A DNA stretch of 64,000 bases from NCBI RefSeq assembly GCF_050589705.1, contig NZ_JBNGOT010000007.1, forward strand, positions 244,531 through 308,530, given 5' to 3'. Origin of the DNA: Sunxiuqinia rutila. GTDB taxonomy: Bacteria; Bacteroidota; Bacteroidia; Bacteroidales; Prolixibacteraceae. Shown piece by piece: positions 17,461-27,294 of this stretch (within the stretch, counting starts at the first letter, position 1; every line of letters starts with the position of its first letter). Made by a program: the position numbers and the translations under genes. The notes under the pieces were generated by a model, which was not told the origin of the DNA, made no database searches, and saw nothing but the letters and a program-made list of their open reading frames with translations.

Positions 17461-20349
17461 ATGAAAAAAATGAAATTGATCCTGTTATTGATGGGAATAC
17501 ACCTGATGTTGCTCCAGTCGTGCAGCAAAAATTCTGAAGTAACCTTAGCTACTCCCGTTCTTGAGATCGACCAAAGCAAACTTGAAATTGGCTTTTTAGC
17601 TCAGGAATCCTCCTCGAACATCCAAGTCAATACCAATGCAGAGAACCTGCAAATTGAAAGCTCTGCCAGCTGGTGTATGACCAGTTACAATAGCCAATCG
17701 AAAAACTTAAGTATTTCGGTGGACGAAAATGCGGCTTTAGCATCGCGCAGCACAACAATAAAACTAACGCATGGCAACTTAAGCCAAACCATTTCGGTAA
17801 TGCAGTTTGGTATTGAACCTTCCATTTTTGTTTCCATCGATACTTTAATGACCGATTTTAGGTCGAAAGATCTTACCATTGAATTGTACTCCAATGTTGG
17901 AGTGAAAGCTGAAAGTGAAGTGGATTGGATGGAAAATACGACCCAGCTGAAAAGTGTATCCATCAATCCGGTGAAGTATACCTTCACCTTTAATATTAAA
18001 AACCTTTCAGACAGTGATGTTCGTGAGGGACACCTTTATTTCTCGCATGAAGAAGGCGATTTGGCAGATACTGTGTTTGTAAAGCAGTTGATCGTGGTGT
18101 CTGATGATTATGAGCCAGGGTCTTCCGATGTTTTTGAGAAGGATCAGAAGCTGCCTGTGCTTTCAGCGACTCTTACACCATCAGATAAGTTCCAGGGTGG
18201 CCAGAATATTGACATGAGCTTGGATGGGGAGCTTGGTACTTTATATCACTCACCATGGGGAGGTATGCCCGACAAGCCGGCAATTACATTTGAATATATG
18301 CTGGATCCGGAACAATCTTCGGTGATGAATTACCTGGTGCTTCATCCACGGATCAGTGGAGCCAATGGGATCATTAAAACGGCTACTGTGTGGGTGAAAA
18401 CTCAGGAGAAACCCACCTATGAAAAGGTGGCTGACATTGCTGCAGCCAATAGCAATAATCCTGTGGTCGTGTCTTTCGAAACACCTGTTTTGAACCCCCG
18501 AGGGGTTAAAATTATCGTGACCGATGCCTACACGCATGATGCCGGTAAATATTATGTTTCTCTCGCCGAGTTCGAATGTTATGAAAGTAAGTCGCTTAAT
18601 GCCTTGGATCAGGATTTGAAATTCTTTACTGATGCAACCTTCTCAGAACTTGCTCCTGGCATTGGGATCAATGACCTGGCTCAAATTAAAAACCAATTCT
18701 TACAAAATATTGCAGCTTACCTGTTGACCGGGAAATATCCGAAGGAGTTTCGTGTACAGGAATATGAACCATATCGGCCTTTTGGAGAATTAGCTTCAGA
18801 GTTGAAAACCAGTGCTTATAGTCAGTTTGAGAATCCAACAGGAATCTATTTTTCTGCCGAAGAAGAAGTGATCCTGTTTGTTGGCGAGAAACAAGGAGCT
18901 GACATGCAGTTACGAGTGAAAGACTTTGGCCCATCGGGCGATGACAATTCTTATCCTTTGAAGGAGGGATTGAATGTATTGAGTATGAAAGGCCAGGGAA
19001 ATGGCTACATTAGCTATTATAGCAACGACTATGAAAGCTTGCCAAAGGTTAAAGTGCACATTGCCTCCGGACAAGTTAATGGCTACTTCGATATAAGCAG
19101 ACACTCCAACGAAGATGGGCGAACACTTTTGGAGCAGGCTGTTAGTGGGATTATGGATATCAAGGGCGAGCGTGTGCAATTGGCCTATAGTGTCAACTCA
19201 CTGAAAAACTACAGTCTGAATAGTTTGCACGAACTGACAACCATTTACGACAGTATTGTGAGTAGCCAGCAGACTATGATGGGACTTAGGAAATATAACC
19301 GGCTACCTAAAAATCATATGTTGGGGCGGGTTATTTGGGAAGGTTACATGCATGCTGATGGTTGGGGGGCTGCTTTTCATGATAATACCATGAGTACCAT
19401 CGCCGATCCGCAGAAATTAAGAAATAGCAATTGGGGCCCGGCCCATGAATTTGGTCATGTTAATCAGACACGCCCCGGACTGGTTTGGGTGGGTACCACA
19501 GAAGTAACCAATAATATTTTCTCCAAGTGGAGTCAGTTTAACTATACACCCTACAGCATGCGTTTGGAGCATGAGAATGTTGGAGGTATGGTTGGGGGGC
19601 GTTTCAACGCTTACATGAATAATGCCTTTATAAACCAACAGGAATGGGGGCTTCAGGCGGGGCCTGATGCAAACTATGGACCCAATGCGAATAATATATG
19701 GGGAGGCGACGTGTTTGTTAGTTTGGTTCCGCTGTGGCAGTTGCAGTTGTTTTTTCATATTGCTGGTGAAGGCAATGAATGGCATCGACCTTACTTCTAT
19801 GCTGATGTTTTTGAAGCCGTTCGGAATACGAATGAGTCTGGGATGCCTCATGGACAGTTGCAATTGAATTTTGTGAAGAATGTATGTGATGCAGTACAAT
19901 ATGATTTGACCGACTTTTTTACTCAAATTGGAATGCTAACACCTGTTGATAAAATGTTTAATGATTATACTAACCGGCAAAAAACCATTACTCAAAGTAT
20001 GGTTGATGAAACGGTGAGTTACATCAGTCAGTATCCCAAACCGGAGTTGAATCATTCAATACAATATATTTCAGTCAATAGTTATCAGGCCTACAAAAAC
20101 CGTTTGCCCGTAGTTGGAACTTATGGAGAGGGAGTCGTGGCTCTGAGTAATCAGGTAAAAGTAGATCATGCGGCATGGAGAAATGTCACTATATTTGAAA
20201 CTTTCTCCGGAGATGAGCTTAGCTGGATAACCATGGTAGGCACAGGCGATGCCAACAATCGGTCTACCTTAGTTGCCTACCCTGCAGGTGCAACCCGAAT
20301 TGAGGCAGTTGCATTTGACGGTGCGCGAACGCTGGTTTACGGAGAATAG
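17461..20349 (+). CDS. M60-like zinc metallopeptidase with BACON and discoidin domains
   Basis: A 962-residue surface lipoprotein (lipobox ending at Cys21). Two BACON-type domains (about residues 30-118 and 119-208; the first has ASWCMTSYNSQSKNLSISV) are followed by a discoidin-like module (about 225-380, SLDGELGTLYHSPWGG) and the M60-like, enhancin-type peptidase domain. The gluzincin motif is intact: H662-E663-F-G-H666 and a downstream glutamate at E681 (WVGTTEV). Members of this family cleave O-glycosylated mucin-type proteins at sugar-bearing sites, and BACON and CBM modules often anchor them to mucin. It begins the second transcript of the locus and precedes GH84 by 44 bases. The family is secure; the exact substrate is inferred. 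Confidence 0.9.
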   Translation: MKKMKLILLLMGIHLMLLQSCSKNSEVTLATPVLEIDQSKLEIGFLAQESSSNIQVNTNAENLQIESSASWCMTSYNSQSKNLSISVDENAALASRSTTIKLTHGNLSQTISVMQFGIEPSIFVSIDTLMTDFRSKDLTIELYSNVGVKAESEVDWMENTTQLKSVSINPVKYTFTFNIKNLSDSDVREGHLYFSHEEGDLADTVFVKQLIVVSDDYEPGSSDVFEKDQKLPVLSATLTPSDKFQGGQNIDMSLDGELGTLYHSPWGGMPDKPAITFEYMLDPEQSSVMNYLVLHPRISGANGIIKTATVWVKTQEKPTYEKVADIAAANSNNPVVVSFETPVLNPRGVKIIVTDAYTHDAGKYYVSLAEFECYESKSLNALDQDLKFFTDATFSELAPGIGINDLAQIKNQFLQNIAAYLLTGKYPKEFRVQEYEPYRPFGELASELKTSAYSQFENPTGIYFSAEEEVILFVGEKQGADMQLRVKDFGPSGDDNSYPLKEGLNVLSMKGQGNGYISYYSNDYESLPKVKVHIASGQVNGYFDISRHSNEDGRTLLEQAVSGIMDIKGERVQLAYSVNSLKNYSLNSLHELTTIYDSIVSSQQTMMGLRKYNRLPKNHMLGRVIWEGYMHADGWGAAFHDNTMSTIADPQKLRNSNWGPAHEFGHVNQTRPGLVWVGTTEVTNNIFSKWSQFNYTPYSMRLEHENVGGMVGGRFNAYMNNAFINQQEWGLQAGPDANYGPNANNIWGGDVFVSLVPLWQLQLFFHIAGEGNEWHRPYFYADVFEAVRNTNESGMPHGQLQLNFVKNVCDAVQYDLTDFFTQIGMLTPVDKMFNDYTNRQKTITQSMVDETVSYISQYPKPELNHSIQYISVNSYQAYKNRLPVVGTYGEGVVALSNQVKVDHAAWRNVTIFETFSGDELSWITMVGTGDANNRSTLVAYPAGATRIEAVAFDGARTLVYGE

Positions 20350-20393
20350 AAGAATACTACTTTTATTACTCTACTACTAATTATTGAAAACAA

Positions 20394-23018
20394 ATGATGT
20401 TTAGAAAATGGAGCTTGTTGCTGCTTGGTCTGGAATTGATGGCAGCGACAAGCGGAAGCGCGACGAATGTGCAAGTGGAAGTTGAGGAGACGAAGTCGGA
20501 TGTGGCGGCCTTACTGGCAGATCAACGACAGTCCGGTTTCGAAATGCCGGACATCTATCCGGTTCCTCAACAAGTGAATCCGAAAGGAGAAAATGTTTTA
20601 CTGAAGAAAGGACGTACAAGTTGGAAATTAAGTGACCAGCTTGATGCGGCCAGCAGGCAGCTGTTGCATGGCATGCTGGATGGTTTTTCAGTGAAAGTGG
20701 TAGCTGCTTTGGCTGGCGAACCGGGAACGAAAAACTACAGTAAGGTTCCGGAACAGGCCGAGGGCTATTTTTTAGCGGTTTCTGCAAAGAAGATTATTCT
20801 GGTAGGACGCGATGCTGCGGGGGTTTTTTATGCCGCGCAAAGTTTAAGTCAGCTGTTGGAAAAAACAGAGGATGGCTTGAGCCTGCCGGCCGTTGAGATT
20901 GTCGATTGGCCCGATGTTGAATTTCGTGGTACTGTTGAGGGATTCTACGGCAAGCCCTGGAGTCATGCGGACCGACTGAGTCAGCTTGAATTTTATGGAA
21001 AGTATAAGCTGAACACTTACATTTATGGGCCGAAGGATGATCCTTTTCACGGGTTTTCCGACCAATGGCGGGAACCTTATCCTGACGATAAAGCCGCTCA
21101 GATTACCGAGCTGGCCGAAACGGCCTTGCAAAACCAGATCAACTTTGTTTGGGCCGTTCACCCGGGGAGAGATATTCACTGGACCGACACTGATGGCGAC
21201 GGATTGATTGACGACTTTGTGGCTTGTTTGCAAAAGTTTGAAATGATGTATGAGCTTGGGGTGCGTTCGTTTGCGGTATTTTTTGACGATATCAGCGGAG
21301 AAGGGACTGATGCTTCGCGACAAGCTGAAATGTTGAATTACCTGAATGCCGAATTTGTGCGAAAAAAGGATGATGTTACACCACTGATTATGTGCCCAAC
21401 GCAATACAATCGAGCCTGGTCGGGTGGTGACTACCTGTCAATTTTGGGTAAGCAGCTGGATCACGATATTAACATCATGTGGACCGGCAATTCGGTGTGC
21501 GCCGACATTGAGCGCGATGGCATGGATTGGATCAATGCTCAGATAAACCGGAAAGCCTTTATCTGGTGGAACTGGCCGGTAAGCGATTATGTGCGTACCC
21601 GCTTGCTTTTAGGACGAACTTATGGATTGGATCCCAATAATCTGGGAACCCTTTCAGGCTTTGCTTCCAATCCAATGGATAAGCCGGAAGCATCGAAGAT
21701 TGGCTTGTTTGGAGTAGCTGATTACACCTGGAATATGGCTGGTTTTCAATCGCAGCAGTCGTGGATTGACGGGATTCTGCGTTTGTTTCCGGAGCTGCAC
21801 AACGAGATGTTGCTTTTTGCAAGTCATAACAGCGACCAGGGACCGAACTCTCATGGCTATCGGCGCGAAGAATCAGTTGCCATTTTACCCTATACTTCGG
21901 CTGCCTTGGCTTCCTGCAAGGAACAAAACAACATGACTGATTCTGTGAAAATACGATTGAAGGACGAGTTTGATCATATCATTCAAGCTGCACACCGGCT
22001 TCAAAGTCAACTTCCCGAAGTCAATCCGGCACTTTATGATGAGTTGGAGTATTGGTTACTATCGTTTGAAGCTTTAGGCCGGGCCGGAAAAGAGACCATG
22101 GCTTTAGCCGAAGTTTCAGCGGCGCAGCCAGAAGATATGTTTAGCCAAATCAACAAGGTGTTTGGGCAGTTGCAGGCAATGGAGCAATACAGCCATCAGC
22201 AAAAGTTGAAAGGTGCTCCTGATCGCTGGGCTCGCGGGTGCGAAGTGGGGGGAACCGTGCTCACTCCTTTTGTAAATCAACTTTTTCAGCAATTAGCCCA
22301 GGAACGTTTTGCAAAATTTACGGGCAACCAGTATGCTGACATCGCTAACGACAGTCAGGAGCAATATCAGTTGTTGACTTCGGTTGAGGCTTTGAAGCGT
22401 GTTCCGGTGAGTCGTCAGGGTAAGTTTGTTACGATAAAACCCATGCTTGAAGTGATTGCCTTGCAGCCGGATGATTTTATAGGCATTGAACTACCGGACG
22501 GTATTTATGCCAACTACATTCACCTAAAACTGGACAATCCGGAAGTGAGCGAGCGCGGAGAAGTGCAGGTTTCAACCGATGGAGTGGAATGGAAAACCCA
22601 GCCAATGCATAGTGATGAAGCCGAGTTGCAAGCAAGGTTGGATCAGAAGCATCAAATCCGTTATATTCGTTTCCGGAATAAATCTGAAGAAAAGCTTGAG
22701 CTTAAGGTTAATCAATTTAAGGTAGATGTGCCGGAAGATGCACGTATCAACAGCGAAACGGCTCTATCTGATGGCGACTTGTTTTCTTTCTACACGGTGC
22801 CTCAATCAAGCGAAGCCTTGGTAATTCCAAAGCCGGAAACTGCCTCCGGATCACAAGTATGGGTTGTGGGTGACACCAGTGGTGTGGAAATTATTTATGC
22901 CAATGGAACACGGGTGCACTATTCGGATAAAACGGCAGATAAGAGTCAGAAAATCACTGGAGTTCGTATTCTCAATTCAAAACAGCCTACTCAGCTTCAG
23001 GAAATTATTTGGGAATAA
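20394..23018 (+). CDS. GH84 beta-N-acetylglucosaminidase
   Basis: A secreted or periplasmic exo-acting hexosaminidase of 874 residues, removing terminal beta-GlcNAc by substrate-assisted catalysis. A signal peptide is followed by a GH20b-like N-terminal domain (to about residue 175), the GH84 TIM barrel beginning at EFRGTVEGFYGKPWSHADR, and the catalytic Asp pair D298-D299 in VFFDDISGEG, matching the pair in characterised Bacteroides and Clostridium enzymes. The central FIWWNWPVSDY and NPMDKPEASK motifs are also intact. After the barrel come a helical domain and a C-terminal discoidin-like module (about 690-790). The family also contains hyaluronidases by older naming; GlcNAc removal from O- or N-glycans fits this locus better. 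It lies in one transcript with M60 and DUF3472. Confidence 0.94.
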   Translation: MMFRKWSLLLLGLELMAATSGSATNVQVEVEETKSDVAALLADQRQSGFEMPDIYPVPQQVNPKGENVLLKKGRTSWKLSDQLDAASRQLLHGMLDGFSVKVVAALAGEPGTKNYSKVPEQAEGYFLAVSAKKIILVGRDAAGVFYAAQSLSQLLEKTEDGLSLPAVEIVDWPDVEFRGTVEGFYGKPWSHADRLSQLEFYGKYKLNTYIYGPKDDPFHGFSDQWREPYPDDKAAQITELAETALQNQINFVWAVHPGRDIHWTDTDGDGLIDDFVACLQKFEMMYELGVRSFAVFFDDISGEGTDASRQAEMLNYLNAEFVRKKDDVTPLIMCPTQYNRAWSGGDYLSILGKQLDHDINIMWTGNSVCADIERDGMDWINAQINRKAFIWWNWPVSDYVRTRLLLGRTYGLDPNNLGTLSGFASNPMDKPEASKIGLFGVADYTWNMAGFQSQQSWIDGILRLFPELHNEMLLFASHNSDQGPNSHGYRREESVAILPYTSAALASCKEQNNMTDSVKIRLKDEFDHIIQAAHRLQSQLPEVNPALYDELEYWLLSFEALGRAGKETMALAEVSAAQPEDMFSQINKVFGQLQAMEQYSHQQKLKGAPDRWARGCEVGGTVLTPFVNQLFQQLAQERFAKFTGNQYADIANDSQEQYQLLTSVEALKRVPVSRQGKFVTIKPMLEVIALQPDDFIGIELPDGIYANYIHLKLDNPEVSERGEVQVSTDGVEWKTQPMHSDEAELQARLDQKHQIRYIRFRNKSEEKLELKVNQFKVDVPEDARINSETALSDGDLFSFYTVPQSSEALVIPKPETASGSQVWVVGDTSGVEIIYANGTRVHYSDKTADKSQKITGVRILNSKQPTQLQEIIWE

Positions 23019-23077
23019 ACGCCAACCTGTGAATGATAATACAAATCAAACAAGTAGAAAAAACTAACAGTAAACAT

Positions 23078-24373
23078 ATGAAAAAGCAAAATCAGATTGT
23101 AAAAATGTTTGTAGCGGCTTTGCTGGCTTTAGCGCTTCAGGCCGGAATGGTGGCAAAAACGCTTCAGGCTCAGGTATTCATTCCAACCACCGGCAACAGC
23201 TGGGTGATCAATAATGGTTCGAAAACAACTGAAAACATTGGCCCGGATGGGATTCACATTCAGAATGGTTATTCTAAAGTATTTCGGACTTTTTTTTATG
23301 CTGAAGAAACCGGCACAATTCAGTTGGGAATTAAGGGCCACGTGATGAATGGAAAAGCGCGGCTAAAATTGGCAATGGGGGCACAAGAGAAAACGGTCGA
23401 GTTGACAAACGAAACGCCGACCATTCTTTGGGCAGGCGATTTCACGGTGAACAATCCGGGGTACCAACAGCTGGACATCAGCCTGCTTGATGGCGATGCA
23501 ACTGTTCAAATCAGTGATGTGGCAGTGAACGGAGTGCCGACCGAAAAGGGATTCTATTTTGCGAAAGATGACTTTTACTGGGGCCGCCGGGGACCATCGG
23601 TGCATTTGCGTTATCTGGTTCCCGAAACGGTAAAGGATGTTACTTATTTTTACAATGAAATTACTGTTCCTGTTGGCGAAGATGTGATTGGCTCTTACTT
23701 TATGGCCAATGGTTTTGGTCAGGGCTATTTCGGTATTCAGGTGAACTCTGCCGAAGAACGTCGTATTTTATTTTCTGTTTGGAGTCCGTTTCATACCGAT
23801 AATCCCAATGAAATACCGGAAGATCAACGAATCAAAATGCTTCGAAAAGGAGAAGGTGTTCATACGGGTGAATTTGGGAATGAAGGCTCCGGCGGACAAA
23901 GCTATAAGAAGTTTATGTGGAAGGCCGGAGTTACTTATGGCTTTTTGTTGAAGGGTGTGCCTAATGGTGATAATTCCACCACATTTACAGCGTGGTTCTT
24001 TGATCCTGAAACAGAAGACTGGTCACTGATTGCCAGTTTTGAACGCCCGAAAACAGATACGTACCTCACGGGTTTGCACTCGTTTTTGGAGAACTTTATT
24101 CCGCAGGCCGGAACATCGAGCCGAAAGGTGCATTACACCAACCAATGGGTGGTGGATGCGAAAGGAAATTGGACTGAATTGAATCAGGCAGCCTTTTCAG
24201 CAGATGCTACGGCTCGCAAAAATTCGCGTTTGGACTATGCCGGGGGCCAGTTTGGCGATACCTTCTTCCTGAAAAATTGTGGGTTCTTCACCGGGAAAAC
24301 GGATTTTGGCGCACAGTTTACCCGCGAGGCTAAAGGGAAGCGCCCTGCAATTGATTTTAATTCACTGCCTTAA
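23078..24373 (+). CDS. DUF5077/DUF3472 domain protein
   Basis: A 431-residue exported protein. After a signal peptide (cleaved near LQAQ, about residue 28) there is an N-terminal beta-sandwich of DUF5077 type, about residues 30-145, with AEETGTIQLGIKGHV and AGDFTVNNPGYQ. A DUF3472 domain follows with DDFYWGRRGPSVHLRY, NEITVPVGEDVIGSYFMANGFGQG (in part), YFGIQVNS, and TAWFFDPETEDWSLIASFERP. Such proteins are frequent in glycan-utilisation loci and are thought to bind carbohydrate; no catalytic activity is established to my knowledge. The ATG at 23078 gives a normal signal peptide; a longer start at 23033 is possible. It is followed by a terminator, closing the M60-GH84 transcript. Confidence 0.85.
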   Translation: MKKQNQIVKMFVAALLALALQAGMVAKTLQAQVFIPTTGNSWVINNGSKTTENIGPDGIHIQNGYSKVFRTFFYAEETGTIQLGIKGHVMNGKARLKLAMGAQEKTVELTNETPTILWAGDFTVNNPGYQQLDISLLDGDATVQISDVAVNGVPTEKGFYFAKDDFYWGRRGPSVHLRYLVPETVKDVTYFYNEITVPVGEDVIGSYFMANGFGQGYFGIQVNSAEERRILFSVWSPFHTDNPNEIPEDQRIKMLRKGEGVHTGEFGNEGSGGQSYKKFMWKAGVTYGFLLKGVPNGDNSTTFTAWFFDPETEDWSLIASFERPKTDTYLTGLHSFLENFIPQAGTSSRKVHYTNQWVVDAKGNWTELNQAAFSADATARKNSRLDYAGGQFGDTFFLKNCGFFTGKTDFGAQFTREAKGKRPAIDFNSLP

Positions 24374-24437
24374 TGCAAAAACAGGAGAGACATTCAGAAA
24401 TAATTGTAGAAGCTTGCAAAATGTAGCTGAAGCTATG

Positions 24438-24482
24438 AACGCGGGACTTGTTGATTTTTAGTCAACTTTTCCCGTGTTTTAT
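24438..24482 (+). terminator. Terminator after the DUF3472 gene
   Basis: AACGCGGGA pairs with TCCCGTGTT (one G-U), enclosing a small inner GTTGA/TCAAC stem, followed by TTTTA. It separates the M60-GH84-DUF3472 transcript from GH95. Confidence 0.7.
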
Positions 24483-24589
24483 TTCAGATAAGCACCTCTT
24501 TGAAGGTTTTCTATTGAATGAAATTATCCTATTTTTAAAACTTTATTTTCAAATCCTGTTTGACTAATCGATATAAAAACACGAAACGA

Positions 24590-27091
24590 ATGATTAAAAT
24601 AACAATGAAACACCTTATGCTGATAACCTGTTTATTGGCACTTTTGGGGCCTGTTCAGGCCCAAACAACCTACACCAAAGGCTTGTCGGTTTGGTTTGAT
24701 GAGCCGAATGATCTGAGTGGAAAAGCCATTTGGTACAGTGGTGATGAAAGTCGCTACAAAGGAGAGGACAAACCCATATCTGCTGGAAATTCAGCCCGAA
24801 ATGCTGATCAGGACTGGGAATCCAAATCGTTGCCTTTGGGTAACGGAAGCCTGGGGGCCAATGTGATGGGATCGGTTGCCACTGAGCGCATCACTCTGAA
24901 CGAAAAAACGCTGTGGCGGGGAGGTCCCAATACGGCTAAAGGAGCAGCTTATTATTGGAATGCCAACAAGCAGTCGGCTCATTTGCTAGACGATATTCGT
25001 CAGGCTTTTGTTGATGGCGACCAGGCGAAAGCAGCCCGCTTGACCCGTGAAAACTTCAATGGTCTGGTGCCTTATGCATCCGATGCTGAGAAACCGTTCC
25101 GCTTTGGCAATTTCACAACCATGGGGGAGCTGTACATTGAAACCGGAATTGATGAAACAGCGATAAGCGATTATCAGCGCATTCTGTCAGTGGACTCGGC
25201 TTTGGCTGTGGTGCAGTTTCAGGCCGATCAAATTCATTATCAACGACGAACTTTTATTTCTTATCCGGACCAGGCGATGGTCATCCGGTTTTCGGCCACT
25301 GAAAAAGGGAAGCAAAACCTGAATTTGAGTTATGCCCCCAATCCGGTGTCGGAAGGTACGATGCAGGCTGATGGACAAAACGGATTGGTTTATACCGGCC
25401 GTTTGGATAACAATAACATGCAGTTTGTGATTCGGATTCAGGCTACTGCGAAAGGCGGAACTTTTTCGAATGCGGATGGTAAGCTGAAGGTAACCGGAGC
25501 CGATGAAGTGGTTTTTCTGCTTACGGCAGACACCGATTACCAAATGAATTTTGATCCGGACTTTTCAGATCCGAAAACCTATGTGGGAGTTGATCCGCTT
25601 GCAACCACTCAAAACCGTATGAAACAGGCAATGAGCAAGGGGTACGATCAACTTTTTAGCAATCATTACCAGGATTATTCCACCCTGTTTAACCGCGTTC
25701 GTTTGAACTTGAACCCAACGACAGAAAGCCCGATGTTGCCAACCAACAAGCGTTTGGAGCGTTACCGTGCGGGAGAAAAGGATTTTCACCTGGAAGAATT
25801 GTATTACCAGTTTGGACGTTACCTGCTCATTTCCAGCTCTCGGCCAGGTAATTTGCCAGCTAACCTGCAGGGGCTTTGGCACAATAATGTGGATGGTCCA
25901 TGGCGGGTCGATTACCACAACAACATCAATGTACAAATGAACTACTGGCCAGCCTGCGCCACCAGTTTGGATGAATGTATGCTGCCGATGATTGATTTTA
26001 TTCGCACGTTGACCAAACCGGGTGCCGAAACGGCCAGGTCCTATTTTGGTGCTCGTGGATGGACTGCTTCCATTTCAGGAAACATCTTTGGTTTTACGGC
26101 TCCGCTAACCAGCCAGGATATGTCGTGGAATTTTAACCCAATGGCCGGACCGTGGCTGGCGACCCATGTTTGGGAGTATTACGATTATACGCGCGATAAA
26201 CAGTTTCTGAAAGAAACAGGCTATGAGCTAATCAAAAGTAGTGCGCAGTTTGCGGTGGACTATTTGTGGCACAAGCCTGATGGAAGCTATACCGCAGCGC
26301 CGTCAACGTCTCCGGAACATGGCCCGGTTGATCAGGGAACCACCTTCGTACACGCAGTGGTTCGTGAAATCCTGTTGAATGCCATGGAAGCCAGTGAGAT
26401 TTTAGGAGTCGACAAGCAGGAACGCAAGCAGTGGGCTGAGGTTTTGGAAAAACTGGCTCCTTATCAAATTGGGCGCTATGGTCAATTGATGGAGTGGTCG
26501 GAAGATATTGATGACCCGAAAGATAAGCACCGCCATGTGAACCACCTGTTTGGCTTGCATCCGGGACATACGATTTCGCCTATTGCGACTCCCGAACTGG
26601 CAGAAGCTTCGCGCGTGGTTTTGGAGCATCGGGGCGATTTTGCTACCGGATGGAGTATGGGCTGGAAGCTAAACCAGTGGGCGCGCCTGCACGATGGCGA
26701 TCATGCCTATAAATTGTATGGCAATCTGTTGAAAAACGGAACGCTGGATAACCTGTGGGATACGCATCCTCCGTTTCAGATTGATGGAAACTTTGGCGGG
26801 GTAGCCGGAGTTACTGAAATGCTGCTACAAAGTCACATGGGCTTTATTCATTTGTTGCCTGCTCTTCCTGCGGCCTGGGGAAGTGGATCAATCAGCGGAC
26901 TTTCGGCACGCGGTAATTTTCAGGTTTCATTGGAGTGGAAGGATAACCAACTCTTGCAAGCCACAATTATTTCAAATGCTGGTGAAACTTGCACGGTTCG
27001 TTATCTTGATCAGGAATTGACTTTCAAAACAAAAAAAGGAAAAAGCTATAGCATCCGCCAGCGTGATGGAGCATTGAAGCTGGAAAACTAG
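24590..27091 (+). CDS. GH95 alpha-L-fucosidase-type glycoside hydrolase
   Basis: An exported enzyme of about 833 residues of family GH95, whose members are inverting alpha-1,2-L-fucosidases, with some alpha-L-galactosidases. A signal peptide (LMLITCLLALLGPVQAQ) is followed by the N-terminal beta-sandwich (SLPLGNGSLGANVMG, LNEKTLWRGGPNT), the (alpha/alpha)6 barrel and a C-terminal beta domain. Catalytic-region motifs are intact: NINVQMNYWPA with the two Asn residues, a general-acid Glu in TSPEHGP near residue 576, and the base Asp in FQIDGNFGG near residue 732. I chose ATG 24590; 24560 and 24605 also work. It is a single-gene transcript between two terminators. A divergent GH95 paralogue lies at 56.9 kb. 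Confidence 0.93.
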   Translation: MIKITMKHLMLITCLLALLGPVQAQTTYTKGLSVWFDEPNDLSGKAIWYSGDESRYKGEDKPISAGNSARNADQDWESKSLPLGNGSLGANVMGSVATERITLNEKTLWRGGPNTAKGAAYYWNANKQSAHLLDDIRQAFVDGDQAKAARLTRENFNGLVPYASDAEKPFRFGNFTTMGELYIETGIDETAISDYQRILSVDSALAVVQFQADQIHYQRRTFISYPDQAMVIRFSATEKGKQNLNLSYAPNPVSEGTMQADGQNGLVYTGRLDNNNMQFVIRIQATAKGGTFSNADGKLKVTGADEVVFLLTADTDYQMNFDPDFSDPKTYVGVDPLATTQNRMKQAMSKGYDQLFSNHYQDYSTLFNRVRLNLNPTTESPMLPTNKRLERYRAGEKDFHLEELYYQFGRYLLISSSRPGNLPANLQGLWHNNVDGPWRVDYHNNINVQMNYWPACATSLDECMLPMIDFIRTLTKPGAETARSYFGARGWTASISGNIFGFTAPLTSQDMSWNFNPMAGPWLATHVWEYYDYTRDKQFLKETGYELIKSSAQFAVDYLWHKPDGSYTAAPSTSPEHGPVDQGTTFVHAVVREILLNAMEASEILGVDKQERKQWAEVLEKLAPYQIGRYGQLMEWSEDIDDPKDKHRHVNHLFGLHPGHTISPIATPELAEASRVVLEHRGDFATGWSMGWKLNQWARLHDGDHAYKLYGNLLKNGTLDNLWDTHPPFQIDGNFGGVAGVTEMLLQSHMGFIHLLPALPAAWGSGSISGLSARGNFQVSLEWKDNQLLQATIISNAGETCTVRYLDQELTFKTKKGKSYSIRQRDGALKLEN

Positions 27092-27147
27092 TCCTCAGAA
27101 TGGAGGAGATGATTTTAGAAGACCAGGCTTAAAAGCCCTGGCGGAAA

Positions 27148-27182
27148 AGAGAAGCATTTTTCCGATGCTTCTCTTTTTTTTT
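27148..27182 (+). terminator. Intrinsic terminator after GH95
   Basis: A 10-bp perfect stem (AGAGAAGCAT with ATGCTTCTCT), 7-base loop, then nine T residues. Confidence 0.93.
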
Positions 27183-27294
27183 AGATCATCCTGTTAAATA
27201 GTTCGGCTTTAAATTGATCAGAATCAATTAATTTAGCATATTTATTTCAAATTAAGTTGCTGAAATAAAATAGCCTGAACTAAAGTTACCTCCT